64,000 nt of DNA from Sarcophilus harrisii (taxonomy: Eukaryota > Chordata > Mammalia > Dasyuromorphia > Dasyuridae), in contig NC_045427.1 of assembly GCF_902635505.1 (NCBI RefSeq), forward strand, positions 505,994,665 through 506,058,664, read 5' to 3'. The translations under genes and the position numbers were made by a program. The notes below the pieces were generated by a model that worked only from the letters and a program-made list of their open reading frames with translations, did not search any database and had not been told where the DNA came from. Below, one piece after another: positions 1-11,762 of the stretch (its first letter is position 1; each line of letters opens with the position of its first letter).

Positions 1-18
1 TTTTTTTTAATGAGCAAG

Positions 19-264
19 GGAGGTAGCTAGGTGGATCAGTGGATAGAACGCTAGGCTCACTGGAATCAGGAAGACCTGAGTTCAAATGTAATCTCAGATA
101 CATACTAGATGTGTGTCTCTAGGAAAGTCACTTAATATGTTTGTCACAACCTCCATCTCTCCATTGGAGATAGAAATGGCAAACCATTCCAATATCTTTG
201 GCAAGAAAACCCCATATGGGGTCATGACAAGTTGGATGTAGCTGAACAAATGAAGAACAACAAC
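19..264 (+). repeat. MAR1-type tRNA-derived SINE
   Basis: The copy has the tRNA-like head (GGTAGCTAGGTGG, then GTGGATAGAACGCTAGGC and a degenerate B box at GAGTTCAAAT) and the MAR1 tail (GCAAACCATTCCAATATCTT, then GCAAGAAAACCCC). It ends in an AACAACAAC-like tail and is close to full length. Confidence 0.85.
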
Positions 265-337
265 ATTATGAACAAGGCAGTATTTTAGTTGTTAAGGAGG
301 GAAAGACTGATAAAAATAGTCCTTGTCTTCAAGGAAT

Positions 338-338
338 T

Positions 339-399
<61 letters not shown>

Positions 400-400
400 G
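338..400. repeat. (TA)n microsatellite
   Basis: Almost pure TA dinucleotides broken only by single G and C interruptions, so the tract is self-complementary. Confidence 0.95.
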
Positions 401-539
401 TAAACATAAGAAAATTCAAGATAATTTGGAGAGAAAATGCACAAATATTTAGGGTAAATCAGGAATGTCTTCCTAAAGGAGGAACCACCAGAATTGAGTC
501 TGAAGGAAAAAATAATTTTAATAAATAAAGAATTTATTG

Positions 540-830
540 ATTAAGCATCTATTGGGCATTAGGAACTTTGCTAGGTGCTGGAGATACTAGGAGAAAATGA
601 AAAATATCCTTCTTTTTGAAGATTTTACTTTTAAGGAGGAATAGAATGTATGTAAATAAATCAAGTATCATTACAAAATAAATTTTGGGAGGATACCTTA
701 TATAACATGTGACATTTGAGATGAGTTTTTGAAAGACACAATTAGTTTTCAGAGACAGAAGTAAGGAGGAAGAACATTGAAGGAACAGGTTACCCAGATT
801 ATGCAAAGGCATGCAGGTGGGAGATTGTCC
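540..830 (-). repeat. L2 LINE 3' portion, minus strand
   Basis: The text starts with the reverse complement of the L2 3' end (a diverged form of TTAAGCACTTACTATGTGCC, then GGTGCTGGAGATACTAGGAG). It continues with the 'ATGCAAAGGCATGCAGGTGGGAG' type segment that lies upstream in L2. Heavily diverged, with soft boundaries. Confidence 0.55.
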
Positions 831-1699
831 AGTTTGCGGTTTTATGGTTCAACACATGCATTTGGACAGTTAGATCAGGAGCTATTTTCACAAATAGAGG
901 GCATGATATTTAAACAATTCCACTGAAAAAGTTATGTTTATAAGGTTTTTAGTATATGCAAGCGGGAAGCATTAAGGGAAGACCAGGAGTATTTTAAGTG
1001 GCAAGGGAAAATCATACTGGGATTTAAATTTTTCTTACATAATCCGGAATGCAGACAGTGTCTCTTTCCCTCCAACAAACTATATTTACATTTTCTCTTT
1101 TTGCTTTGTTGATGTAGGTGGTATGCCCATTCATTTCTGATTAAGAGGTAGATCTCCTGCCATCTGTGCTGATGCCTCTGTTTTAATTAGTCTAGCTAGA
1201 AAATATTTTCAGTCTAGAGGATTACTTCTGGGTTAATTACAGAGTCCCTAACAATTTTTGAAGAAAAATGAAGTCAATAACATCTCAAAATGGGTTTCAA
1301 AAACACAGTCTGAACTCTTGATGCCAGGTCTAATTCTCTGTCACCTGTGCTGCCATGTCCCTTGGTCTTATAGTGAGCATGTAGGTATGTGCTGAAGAGA
1401 CCCAGAGTATGGGAGTCATTGGAGTTGGGAGAGGTTAGTCATCAAAAGCTTTCCAAGAGATGAGTTCCTCCCATGACAAAAGGCAGGCTGCATGGAGCAG
1501 AGACAGTATTTTTAATTAGTAAAATCTAGTGTAGATATACAATGGCAAGAATAAGTAAGTCATGGCTTTTTTACCTTGTTTTATGGCGAGTCAGTAGTTC
1601 CACTCAAAAATCCTTCAGATGCATCTGAAATAAGTACGTTACTATAAAGTATTGTAGGGTTAAATCACATTTTTAAAAGTCTCAATCCTTACTTTACGC
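831..1699. other. Unassigned non-coding stretch
   Basis: I see no repeat family, RNA gene or convincing ORF here. The composition is more balanced than its neighbours, so part of it could be conserved single-copy sequence. Confidence 0.5.
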
Positions 1700-2060
1700 A
1701 ACTAGAGAGGGAACAAAGCATATAGCGGAGCATGATCTTAGACAACTGAGCTTCAAAACCCAGTTTGTTGATTCTCTGGATAAGCTCCTGAACATTTGAG
1801 CCTCAGTTTTCTCATCTTTAATTTGGGCCTATACTCTGATACTTCACTATAACCTGTGATCTCATTAGTGTGGCTGCTCCTAACAGTATAAAGTCATTAT
1901 AAATTTATGGAAAAGTCCCTCAATTTGCAGTTGGGAAGACATGGGAATAAACCTACCTCAAATACTGAATTTTTCTGTGCTTATTCCTCATCTGTGACAT
2001 GAGAGAGTTTGATTCAGTGATCTTTTTAAGGTCCCTTCAGATCTAAATCTGTGATTTTGC
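1700..2060 (+). repeat. MIR/CORE-SINE fragments
   Basis: Two plus-strand pieces are visible. One has GAGCCTCAGTTTTCTCATCT (about 1797). The other has CCTCATCTGTGACATGAGAG, then AAGGTCCCTTCAGATCTAAA and CTGTGATTTT (about 1986-2056). Both are old and degraded. Confidence 0.55.
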
Positions 2061-2534
2061 TGGAGGTCTCTATTTATTATTTTGTGCAACTCTTAACCTA
2101 AATTCTGGTAAAAGTCTTCCATAACAGAGGGTTCACCCAACATTCTGGGCCCAGTTTTTAGCTCTGAAACTAGAGACACAGTAATATGAAAGGAAAGTCT
2201 TTTGTAAATCTTAAAATAGTCTGTAAAATGTAGATTACTATTAACTTCTAGATTTCCTTTTCCTTCTCTATAAACAGTATAATAATACATGTGCCATCTA
2301 CTTCCTCTTCTTACAGCTCTGATGAGAACTGTGCTTTGTAATCTTTAGATTTTTTTTTAATTTAAAGATTGTTTAAATCTAATTTACTATTGTCTCCAGG
2401 TCAGAGCAGTAAAAGGGCATTATATATTTTTGTTCATTTCTCTCAAAGATAGATGAACCCTCAAACTTAATTCAATTCAAGGGAATTAAAACCAGATTCT
2501 TATTAGATATCTTTCTCCCAAGGATTAGAAATAT
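2061..2534. other. Unassigned non-coding stretch
   Basis: No gene or recognisable repeat. It is AT-rich with short homopolymer runs. Confidence 0.45.
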
Positions 2535-2640
2535 GGGGAATAACTCATATTTATGCAATACTTTAAGGATTCTTCATCCTCATTTTTGAGATGAAAAACA
2601 GGATCAGAGAACAGTCAGCAAAAAGAAAAAGTTAAAAAAT
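2535..2640 (-). repeat. MIR/THER-type SINE fragment
   Basis: It reads as a diverged reverse complement of the CORE-SINE tail: ACTCATATTTATGCAATACTTTAAGG followed by GAGATGAAAAACAGGATCAGAG. A central part appears to be missing. Confidence 0.4.
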
Positions 2641-3479
2641 TATTGAGACTTAATCCAAACTCCCAAAGGACAGTTTAAAAAATGAAGCCTAAATTTATAT
2701 TTAAGAATGGTTAAGGCATAGATTATATTAGATTACAAGTACTACTCCAATATGTAGAAAGTGTAATATGAAGACATTAAAATAAATGTGTGTTGATTCT
2801 TAGCCAACACATCAGTTTTAGGGATTTAGACTTAGATTTAGAATATCACATCCCCAAAATTGTAATCACACATAAACTCATGAATTCCAATGAGTCTGCC
2901 TCCATTTGTCAATAAAGGCAAGGTTATAAGACTCCAATTACAAAGTTAGGAAGCTGTCAACAAAATCTGATTAATAACTACTATTTAATTGTTAAAGACC
3001 TAGGCAATCTTTCTTGCTTTATGCATGAAGTGATTGCCCTGTAGAAAATTCAGGTCTAAAAATAGAAAAAAATTAATCTACCCAAATGATTCCTTGGAGG
3101 CACCAAGGCAGTGACCTTAAAAGAAAATTGCAGTTGGATACGCCCTCAGTTACTATTAAATTAGTAGGTTGGTTGTTACTTTATCACACATGAATGGGTT
3201 TCTGTTTTACTTGGTACTTTGAGGAATATAATTCATTTGATTCTTCAACGTGGTCAGAAACCTGGTCAACATTAATCTACAAGAGAGTTCCTTAGTGGTT
3301 TGAAAGGGAGGGAAGGATTGGAATTTTCATGCCTCAGTTTTCAAAATCTATGTTCCTTCCAAGTTGTATGTAAAGTAAGTTGGATTTCAAATGCATCACT
3401 GATTTTCCTATGTAATAACAAAAAACAAACAGCTATCCAGGATTAAATTATTTGGGAGGTCACATTTATATGTTGTGTG
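2641..3479. other. Unassigned non-coding stretch
   Basis: No gene, RNA or clear repeat seen. The sequence is AT-rich and single-copy in appearance. Confidence 0.45.
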
Positions 3480-3740
3480 AATGAGACAGTATGGTGGAAG
3501 GAAACTGAGTAGAATTTAGAAGAACTGAGATCTGGAAATTCATTTTGAGACTGTCATTTTCTACTCTTTGACTTTGGATAAATTAATGAACATCTTAGGA
3601 TATTCATTTCCTCATTTGTGAAAAGATGGAAGCTTACTCACAAAATCTAACATGGTACCTCATATGTAGTAAGTACTTAATGAATGCTTATTTATTGACT
3701 TGCTATAAGATATGCAAAGTCTCTTCCAGATCTAAAACTC
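3480..3740 (+). repeat. MIR-type SINE
   Basis: Diverged MIR core with GACTTTGGATAAATTAATGA and TTTCCTCATTTGTGAAAAGA, ending in an L2-like tail (AAGTACTTAATGAATGCTTA). Confidence 0.55.
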
Positions 3741-3876
3741 TAAGTGTAAATTTTCCCATATTGTGGTCCATATATCAGAAAAAAAAAATTGTTATTATTT
3801 TATGTTGTGTTGGACTTTTAAGATGAGTACTTTTTTTCATCTAGTAAAGATATTATGAATGCTAATCATTCAACAT

Positions 3877-4112
3877 TGGGGTAGTAGGTAAGAAAGTAGA
3901 TAAAATACTGCGCTTGGAATCAGGAAGAATCATCTTCATGAGTTCAAATCTGGATCTTGACACTTATCATTTGCGTGACCCTGGGCAAATCTTTTAACTC
4001 AGTTGCTCATCTATAAAATGAACTAGAGAAGGAAATGACAAACTACTTCAGTAACTTTGCTTAGAAAACAATGGAGTCAAGAAGGCAGAAATGCCTGAAA
4101 TGATTGAACAGA
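3877..4112 (+). repeat. MAR1-type SINE
   Basis: SINE head with GCGCTTGGAATCAGGAAGA, then GAGTTCAAATCTGGATCTTG and TGCGTGACCCTGGGCAA. The MAR1 tail is present (GAGAAGGAAATGACAAACTA). Older than the copy at 19-264. Confidence 0.75.
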
Positions 4113-4139
4113 CATGGAGGTAACAAGGATCAGGCATTG

Positions 4140-4315
4140 AAAGCTCAAAGATTTTGTAGAGATGTTCTAGTCCAATTTCACATTTTGCAGATGTAGAAAT
4201 TGAGAACTGGTCAGTTAAATGATTTGCCCAGTTATTACCAGATAGGTGTTAAGTAGCAGAGTCAGAGTATGGCTCAGATTCTAAATCTAGAAATCTTCAC
4301 ATGGCTTCTCAATGG
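4140..4315 (-). repeat. MIR, minus strand
   Basis: Reverse MIR core: CCAATTTCACATTTTGCAGA, TGAGAACTGGTCAGTTAAAT, GATTTGCCCAG. Confidence 0.6.
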
Positions 4316-5174
4316 TTTGAAGGAATCTAGAATATTCCTTAAATCATTTTTCTGTACCCCTTAGTCCATATGATCAGAGAAGAACTCATAAAGTGTCCTC
4401 TGGGAAAAGAATGGAGAAAGCAAGTAAGATCATCTCTGGACAAATTTGGAAGAAAAGCAAAAAACAAAAACAGAAGTTGGTTTCATTGTCTTCCCTACCT
4501 TCTTGTTAGGTGCTCTTTTTCTTGGTGTCCTTCCCTTTAAGTACTCAATATTAGATCTTTAGAAGCCCAGCCTTCTGCTCTGTCCTCATCTAGCTTCCAT
4601 TTGCAATTTATCCTTTCTCTGATTTTTTTTTCCTACCATTAAGATCAGGAGGATGCATGGACTATGACTGAGAATCCTGGGAATATTTCCCTACCCCCCC
4701 CCCCCAAGGTATTTCTGGAAGGTATCCTAAGTGACCACATTCAATAGAAGTCATTCAGACTCCTGGAATTATGATGATCAGATCTTGTACCCTCCAAAGA
4801 GTCCTGAGTTGTGGTGGATGAGATTTGTGAGGGTCTCTCTGTATCAGGCTATTAATTTTGTGGGGTTTGGTCCCTGAGAATGCTTGGGGATTGCTGCTGG
4901 TTCTGCTGAGTTTTTCATTTGAAGTTATGACTGGTGAGTCTTTGAGTGGTTGGGGACTGGGGGTGATGGGAGGTGACTGAATCAGATCCCTTAACTCCTT
5001 TGGTAGAATTTAAATTCTTCAAGGGCAGAATTTTTGTTTTTCATTTTGTCTCCATTTCATCATACCTCATTTACATTTATTATACAGTAATTTCTTTAAA
5101 AAGTTTACTGTATTGAATTAGATTTCTATTCTTGAGCTTTCAAATATAGATTGAATGATCATGAAATGATTCCT
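4316..5174. other. Unassigned non-coding stretch
   Basis: No gene or repeat family recognised. The one distinctive item is a C homopolymer at about 4694-4705. Confidence 0.45.
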
Positions 5175-6300
5175 ATTGGGTCCCATACAAATTTATACTA
5201 ACTTCAACCAGCCCCTCACTGTTCCATGGCCATCCTTTTATCCACCTCTTTTGAACTCTTTTTCATATTGTTCGCAAATATTCTAAAACATTTCTCTCTT
5301 CTGGTGGCTAATTGTGTTTCTTTTGTCCCTCAGCAAAAGATTTTGATTCTTGTTTTATTGAAAAGTTGGAAATCATCCATTGTTAACTCCTTTAACTAAA
5401 TTGTCATTGCTTATTAACGCATTTCTCTTCTTTTCTGAAGATGTGGTGACATATCCCTTTGCTGAAGTGACAATACTTTCTATGTATCCCATTCTCTCTT
5501 TTCTTCTCCATGTTTTTATTCCTTCAGTCTTTTCTTTGATCTTGTAAAAGACCAACTCCTTCTTTCTGTATGCTCCTTTTCGAGCTTAAACAAATGCTCT
5601 CGTTTTCCTTTTCATAAACCAACCTTAACTTGATCCTGATAGTTTTTCAAATTACACTCAATCTTTTCTCTCCTCTATATTAACCAAAAATCCCAGAAAG
5701 AATTGTTTATATTTGCTTTCTTTGCAACCTAACTTCCATGTTCAGCATTTTACTGAAATGCTCTCAAGGTAACTAATTACTTCTTATTGTTAAATCCAAT
5801 GACCTCTCTTATTCCCTGATTCTTCTTGATGTCTCTGGTATTTAGTTCTAGAAGTGTCTTTCTAGACACTAGATATGCTCTTGTTCTTTAGTTTCTATGA
5901 AAATGCATTTTGATGCATTTTGTCTATTCTTACTCTATTTTGCTGATTCCTCATCTTTCAATCTCTTACATATAAGTATTTCTCAAGGCTCTCCCTCTTT
6001 ATGTCTAATTCTCCATCTCACTACCTATCTGCCTTTCTTTCTCTGTGTCTTTCTGACACAAGTCTATGGGTTCAGTTACCTCTGTGAAGATGACTCCAGG
6101 TATGTATTTCCATATGCAACCCATCACCAGAACAATAAGACTTTTCTTTCCAACTGCCTTCTGAATGTCTCCACTTGAATGTCTCACTGGCAGCTTCAAA
6201 TTTAACATGTCCAAATATAAAGTTTCCATTTAATCCTTGAATCCACAACTATAATATTTGCTTCAGATTGTTTGATAATCCAAAAAGCAGTTATACTTGC
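5175..6300 (+). repeat. L2 LINE interior, plus strand
   Basis: A pyrimidine-rich plus-strand L2 ORF2 remnant. Landmarks are TGAAATGCTCTCAAGGTAAC and GTTAAATCCAATGACCTC near 5755-5800, and TTTAACATGTCCAAATATAA near 6201. These match known coding blocks of the L2 reverse transcriptase in order. Many stops; no open frame over any useful length. Confidence 0.6.
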
Positions 6301-6570
6301 TCTCATGTTTTAGAAAAAGTTCATTATAGTCCTCATGTGTACACTATAAAGAACGATTCAACAACTCATCTAGGGTCAGGATTAATAATAATTCTGGGAA
6401 ATAATATGGGAAAAGTAGGAAAGGAGAAGTCTCTTCTTTAAATGCTGGGAAAAGAATTGTTTGCAAGTTAACTGAGGGAGAACAAAAAATTGTGAGTTGA
6501 CCATAATTATTAAACAGGAAAAATAATGTATGATTTGCTTATTATGTCTTGATACATACAGCATTTATCT

Positions 6571-6591
6571 GTTGGAATATATAGTTTATTT
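6571..6591. repeat. Left target-site duplication of L1 insertion
   Basis: This 21-base word, beginning GTTGGAATATATAG, is repeated without a mismatch at 6780-6800, on the other side of the L1 fragment. Confidence 0.9.
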
Positions 6592-6779
6592 TTTATTGTA
6601 GCTTTTTATTTATAAGTTATATGCATGGGTAATTTTTCAGCATTTACAATTGCCAAACCTTTTGTTCCAATTTTTCCCTTTCTTCCCCCCATCCCCTCCC
6701 CCAGATGGCAGGTTGACCAATACATGTTAAATATGTTAAAATATAAATTAAATACAATATAAATATACATGTCCAAACA
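6592..6779 (-). mobile_element. 5'-truncated L1 (3' UTR only)
   Basis: The left edge carries the T-rich complement of an L1 tail (TTTTATTGTAGC), followed by the marsupial L1 3' UTR signature ATATGCATGGGTAATTTTTC and the block CCCCAGATGGCAGGTTGACC. Only about 188 bp of the 3' end was inserted. The flanking 21-base duplication is identical, which points to target-primed reverse transcription and a fairly recent event. Confidence 0.9.
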
Positions 6780-6800
6780 GTTGGAATATATAGTTTATTT
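6780..6800. repeat. Right target-site duplication of L1 insertion
   Basis: Identical to 6571-6591 and directly abutting the truncated 5' end of the L1 fragment. Confidence 0.9.
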
Positions 6801-8562
6801 AATAATTTATTTTACATTTATATTTAATAGTATAAAGACATTTTATTAGGGAGTACTTGAACGTAAATTAGAAAATACCTAGATGAAGGAAGCTATAAGC
6901 TTGATGTTATATGTATCTTTTCTCTCTTAGCCTGTCTTATGTGAAAAAGAACTGATTTTTAACATGGGAATTTCATATAAACCATAGGCATGAAATTGGA
7001 GCTGAAGTGAAATTTTCAGCAACATGGTTCCCTGAACTTTTCTTTCAGTAAATCAAAATTATTTAACTCTTGAAACTGAAATTGGACAAGGGAAGGGAAT
7101 CTTAAACTTTAACACCACCTTTTAATCATCTGGAAAATTACTTTGTATTTTTTCATTTCCTTTACATTGTAAAAAAAACTGAGTTATTTAGATTTATTTT
7201 AAATGAAAATTAATAGTATGTACATAAGCATGGTAGATACATAGATGTGAGTAAATTCATTTAAAATTTTATATTTTAAAAATTATGAAAAATTTTAGGA
7301 ATATAAAAGCATACTTTTCCAATAACACTAGTTTGTGAATCAGAAACATTTGGATGCAATGAATGCCTAAGGAATTAAATCTAATATTCATAAAGAACTC
7401 TGTAATGGAGTAAAGACCAATAAAGGATCAGGATGCAATTAGTCACCTATTTCCTTCTGAAAATGATTTGTTTTCTGCCTAACTCATGGCTGCATGAAAA
7501 GAGCTTTTGCTGCTTAATACACTTAGAAAGCATCATAGCTCAGCAATACTGATAGTCCACCAACAATATCCTCTTCATAATTCTTTCATAGTTTATATTG
7601 TATAAAGCATTCTCAAGAATATAATACATTATTGTGTTGGCAGAAAATGAGGGGCTCTGGAATCTAGTAATATTGCCAATGATTGCTATGTAATTTTGGC
7701 CGTGTCCTTATTCTTTAGTAAATGTAGGTGAAACTCCTAAGGTTTAATGGATATTTAAAAGGATGACAAAGAATCAGAATTCATGCACTCACCTAATTAT
7801 CTCACTACTCCACTCAATTTTAGAATGAAAACATTGGATTTAGTATAATATTTTTCTCATAATGGGTAATAATTTAAATCTAAATCTTGGACAGAAGTCA
7901 ATGATAGATGATTCAAGAGACTGAATCTCAAATTGTGTGTCTCTGTGTGTATACATGAATATTTTAAGTAAAATTAGGATTGTTTTCCAAATTACTTTAA
8001 ATGTCATCACTGGTCATTTTAAAATGAAAATTCATAAAAAATTATCATTATCTTAGACTACCTAAGCTGAAGCAAAAATGCTTTTGACATAAAGGATTAA
8101 GTTCAGTATTTGTTATTCTTTATCATTGCATGTACTTCTTTAAACATGTAAATCATATGCCTCTATAAATTACAGCTAGACCATGCTTAGAATGTGTTAA
8201 CTCTGATTTTATTGAAAACATGTAATTGAATGATAACTAACAAATGGATAGGTTGAGTTATATAGCACATGAATGCCTCATATATAAATGAATTCATTTT
8301 AGAAAAAAATAATAAAATTGAAAGACCCCAATACTATTCTGAAGCTCCAAATAATTTAGTGAAGAAAGCAGTATAGCCAATGCTCACTTGTGTTAATCTA
8401 TTGTCTAATTTCATATGCTTTCATCCCTCAAAATAATTATTTAGGAAATTCCTCCCAAAAATAAGTATTTCAGTGTTTTCCCTTTGTATGCTAAGCTCTA
8501 TATGTAATCACCTTTTTATGGTTAGTATATTCAACTGTTCTTTTGGCTATTGGATCCTTTGT
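6801..8562. other. Unassigned, mostly repeat-free stretch
   Basis: No gene or family recognised. AT-rich, with short A/T runs. The part from about 7440 to 8520 has no visible repeat and could include conserved non-coding sequence. Confidence 0.45.
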
Positions 8563-8730
8563 ATGTAGGTGAAAAGAATGTCAGATTTTTGAGTCAGAGA
8601 AACTGGCTCTGATAATTACTACCTGTGTGACTGAGGCAAATCATTTAACCTCTTTGAGTCTCAGTCTCCTCTTCTGTAAATGAGAAGATTATGGTAGATG
8701 ACCTCTAAACTCTCTTCTAAGTCTGACTTT
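8563..8730 (+). repeat. MIR, plus strand
   Basis: Good MIR core: ACTACCTGTGTGACTGAGGC, CATTTAACCTCTTTGAGTCT, then CTTCTGTAAATGAG. Confidence 0.75.
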
Positions 8731-8874
8731 TATCACATAAAGAGCTTAACATCATACAAGGAATTCCTTTTTTGGGGAGGAGTATTTTTATAAGATCAGA
8801 GTTTATCTTCTTTTTCAGTTCCAATTGTGTACCTAAAAATGGAGACTTCTTACCCTCAAAGAACATGAAAAAGA

Positions 8875-9010
8875 ATTCTTGGTTTCAGGATAAAAATTGT
8901 GGTTCTTTCCAGGTTTTGACATTGATTATCTTTGTGGCCTCTGGCAAGTCACAAACTCTGGGCAGTTTCTTCTGTTGAAAATGGGGAGAATAATACTTGT
9001 ACTATCCATC
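8875..9010 (+). repeat. MIR, plus strand
   Basis: Second MIR in the same orientation: CCTCTGGCAAGTCACAAACT and GTTGAAAATGGGGAGAATAA. Confidence 0.6.
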
Positions 9011-9144
9011 CTTTATGTAAAAAAACCTCATTTTTAAACTTTGATGGAGTATGAAAAAAGGAGTTGTTGGGGAGTGGGAAAAGAATCCAGCCTTAGATAA
9101 ATTCAGTTAGTAGGGAGGTAGTAAACTGCCACATCAGGGCAATT

Positions 9145-9199
9145 TCAACAAATATTTATTAAGCATTTATTTTATGTGTTAGATACCATGTTTATGTCC
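9145..9199 (-). repeat. L2 3'-end fragment
   Basis: AATATTTATTAAGCATTTAT reads as the reverse complement of the L2 terminal block. Short and weak. Confidence 0.4.
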
Positions 9200-9500
9200 A
9201 CAGTGTACTTAGATTTCAATAAATCATTTGACAGTTTTTTGAACAAAAGGTGAAGACATGGGCTAGGTGAAAGCATGGTTCAATTAATCCATAAGTGGTT
9301 GAATAACTGGACCCAAAGATATAAGATTGGAGTGACATCAACCTGTAGGAACATCTATACTAAGTAACAATGGTAGAGTTTTATAGTCCCTATTCCTTTG
9401 GATTCAACATTATTATGTAACAGAAAAGAATAATTAGTGGTTTTTAGATTCTTTTATGAATAGAATCAAAAATCTCAATAACATAAAGCTCATAAGTTGA
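9200..9500 (+). repeat. L3/CR1 LINE fragment (RT region)
   Basis: The text ACAGTGTACTTAGATTTC and on translates as TVYLDFNKSFDS, the CR1/L3 reverse transcriptase block usually written YLDFSKAFD. It is followed by the GGTTGAATAACTGGACCCAA block. Same orientation as UNC13C. Confidence 0.7.
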
Positions 9501-9509
9501 AATATTTGG

Positions 9510-9740
9510 AGATAACAATAATAGATAACTTTGACAGAGCAGTTTAAGACTCATGCAATACTTTTTTCACAACTATTTTATGAGCTAAGTAGTGCAGGCA
9601 ATAAAATTTCTAGGCTATAGATAAAAAAATGGAAACTGAAAGAAGCTAAGCAACTTGCTAGGGCTTCCCCCTGGTAGTGTTGATGTGAGTGAAAGCTCTT
9701 GATTAAATATCTAGTGCCATTCCTACTGTGCTCACTTGCC
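9510..9740 (-). repeat. MIR/THER-type SINE, minus strand
   Basis: Degraded reverse CORE-SINE with GGAAACTGAAAGAAGCTAAG, CAACTTGCTAGGG and a GCCATTCCTACTGTGCTCA end. Confidence 0.55.
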
Positions 9741-9959
9741 AAAGGAGTTAACTTTTCCCTCATCACATAGTTCTTATATGATTGAACCAGGGCTCATATA
9801 CATGTCTTATAATTCCAGGTATTATACTATGCTGCCCTCTATAAGGCTAAGTTTTAAACCTTTTATCATCCTCAGGATCTAGCATACTATTTAGTACATG
9901 GGTATTTAATGTATATATCCTGGATGAATTTTCTAGGATTTTAACTATGAAAACAGGGA

Positions 9960-11090
9960 GAGGATCACAACTTGAAGAGATGGTTAAGAGCTAGAGAGCA
10001 TTCTTAAGAATGGAGGAGACTGTTATATTTGCAAACAGCAAGGAAAAATGCCAAAAATAGAAATTAAATATAAATGGGAAAGGGGGGTTATCATGATGGC
10101 ATTTTACTGGGGGGAAAGAAAGAGGGATAGGATCAAGGGTTGGCTTTGCAAAGGAAAATGAGTATCTCAGCAACAGAGAATATAGGATGAAAGACTTGTT
10201 ACTGATGTCAAGGGCTTGTAAAACACAGAGAAGAGTAGAAAATCAGATTATAATGAATTGCCTCCTTATACAGTAAAGTATGAAATTAACTCCTCAGATT
10301 TTAGGGTTGGGAAAAGTTTGCAAAGAGAAGAGAATCCTAGTAACAGCTTCTATGCAGAGTGGGATAAAATTGCTTTGCAGCATTAAGGCATCATGGACCA
10401 AATTGTCACTTTCTCTAGCTTCTTTAGGAATGCAAGAGATGGAAGTAACATAGATTTGACAGGCTGTGAACCACCATAGAATGGGCAGAAAGTTTGTCAA
10501 AAATGAGGAAAGTGAAGAAATGATTTGACAAAGAATTGAGAAGAAAGGAAAGCAAATTTACAAAAGAGATGATGGCCTAGGAATATATGGAGGGAAAAGA
10601 TATTGGATGGGCATAAGGGAGATGAAGATGTATATAGGTAGAAGAGAGAGACAGACAGACAAAGACAAGAAGTTTCAGAGTTCTTGATCATGACAGTGAA
10701 ATGATTGAGTGATAACATGTCAAAGTTCTGATACTCCCTGTGTGTAGTTGTGATGAAGTGGAGAATTAGGTCGTAGGAATTGAATAGGCTGAGGAACTGA
10801 AGATTTGAATATTTGAGAGAATATCATTATATATGTTGAACTTTCCTAGCATAAATATGGTAGAGAAGGGTATTATGAGCCAGGCTCTGAACTTCTTGAG
10901 AAAGGGGACATGCCAGTAGACAAAGGGTGATGAGTTTTAACAGAGTGAACTGCAAAGGCAAAGAATGATGGAAGAACATAGAAATAATAAGGAATATTCT
11001 GATTTTACACAAGCACCAGTATTATGCCTAAGATATGAGAGGATACAATCAGAAAGGATGGTGATATGGTTGTCCAAAAAGATAAAAAAC
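9960..11090 (-). repeat. L2-type LINE interior, minus strand
   Basis: Purine-rich text reading as antisense of an L2 ORF. The best landmark is GTCGTAGGAATTGAATAGGC with TGAGGAACTGAAGATTTG near 10770-10815, then AGCCAGGCTCTGAACTTCTT near 10879. Strongly diverged. The family call rests on ordered short matches recalled from L2 antisense sequence. Confidence 0.45.
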
Positions 11091-11150
11091 CCTAACCAAA
11101 ACAACTCTAAAACAAATTTGCATTAATTGAAATGTTCAGAGTGAGGAACT

Positions 11151-11447
11151 TTTTTTTTTTTTTATTATAGCTTTTAATTGACAGAACATATTAATGGGTA
11201 ATTTTTCAACATTGTCCTGTGCACTCACTTCTGTTCTAGCTTTTCCCTTCCCTCCCTTCACCTTCTCCCCTAGATGGCAGGCAGTCTTATACATGTTAAA
11301 TATGTTAAAGTATATCTTAGATATAATATATGTGTGCAGATCTGTACAGTTTTCTTGTTGCACAAGAAAAATCAGATTCAGAAGGTAAAAATAACCTGGG
11401 AAGAAAAACAAAAATGCAAGTAGTCCACATTCATTTCCCAGTATTCA
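11151..11447 (-). mobile_element. 5'-truncated L1, minus strand
   Basis: Starts with a T run (complement of the A tail) and TTTATTATAGC, then the L1 3' UTR including CCCTAGATGGCAGGCAGTC and TTGCACAAGAAAAATCAG. It is flanked by a 13-base duplication with one mismatch, AGAGTGAGGAACT at 11138-11150 and AGAGTAAGGAACT at 11448-11460. Confidence 0.9.
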
Positions 11448-11465
11448 AGAGTAAGGAACTTTTAT

Positions 11466-11721
11466 TCTTACTAAGTTCTCTTAGTAACTCTTGTTTTAAA
11501 ACTCTTGTCAGGATACATCAAAAGTATTATTTTTAGTTTTGGGCACCACATGCTAAGAAGCAGTTCAACAAACTATGAGGGCCCAGAAAATTGTAACCAT
11601 AATGTCAAAGGGGACATAAAACTATGTCATATAAGGATCAGTTGAGGAACTTAGGTATATGTGACCCAGAGAAAGGAAAGCAGAGGTGAAATATAATTAT
11701 TATCATCAAGTTCTTGAAGGG

Positions 11722-11762
<41 letters not shown>

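Noticed and set aside
19-60. Possible tRNA gene from the A/B-box-like SINE head
   Set aside because: No cloverleaf. It continues into a MAR1 SINE tail, and the same head recurs across the window.
6005-6229. Facing ORFs at 5897-6229 as a small gene pair
   Set aside because: They lie within a plus-strand L2 remnant and show no conserved protein features.
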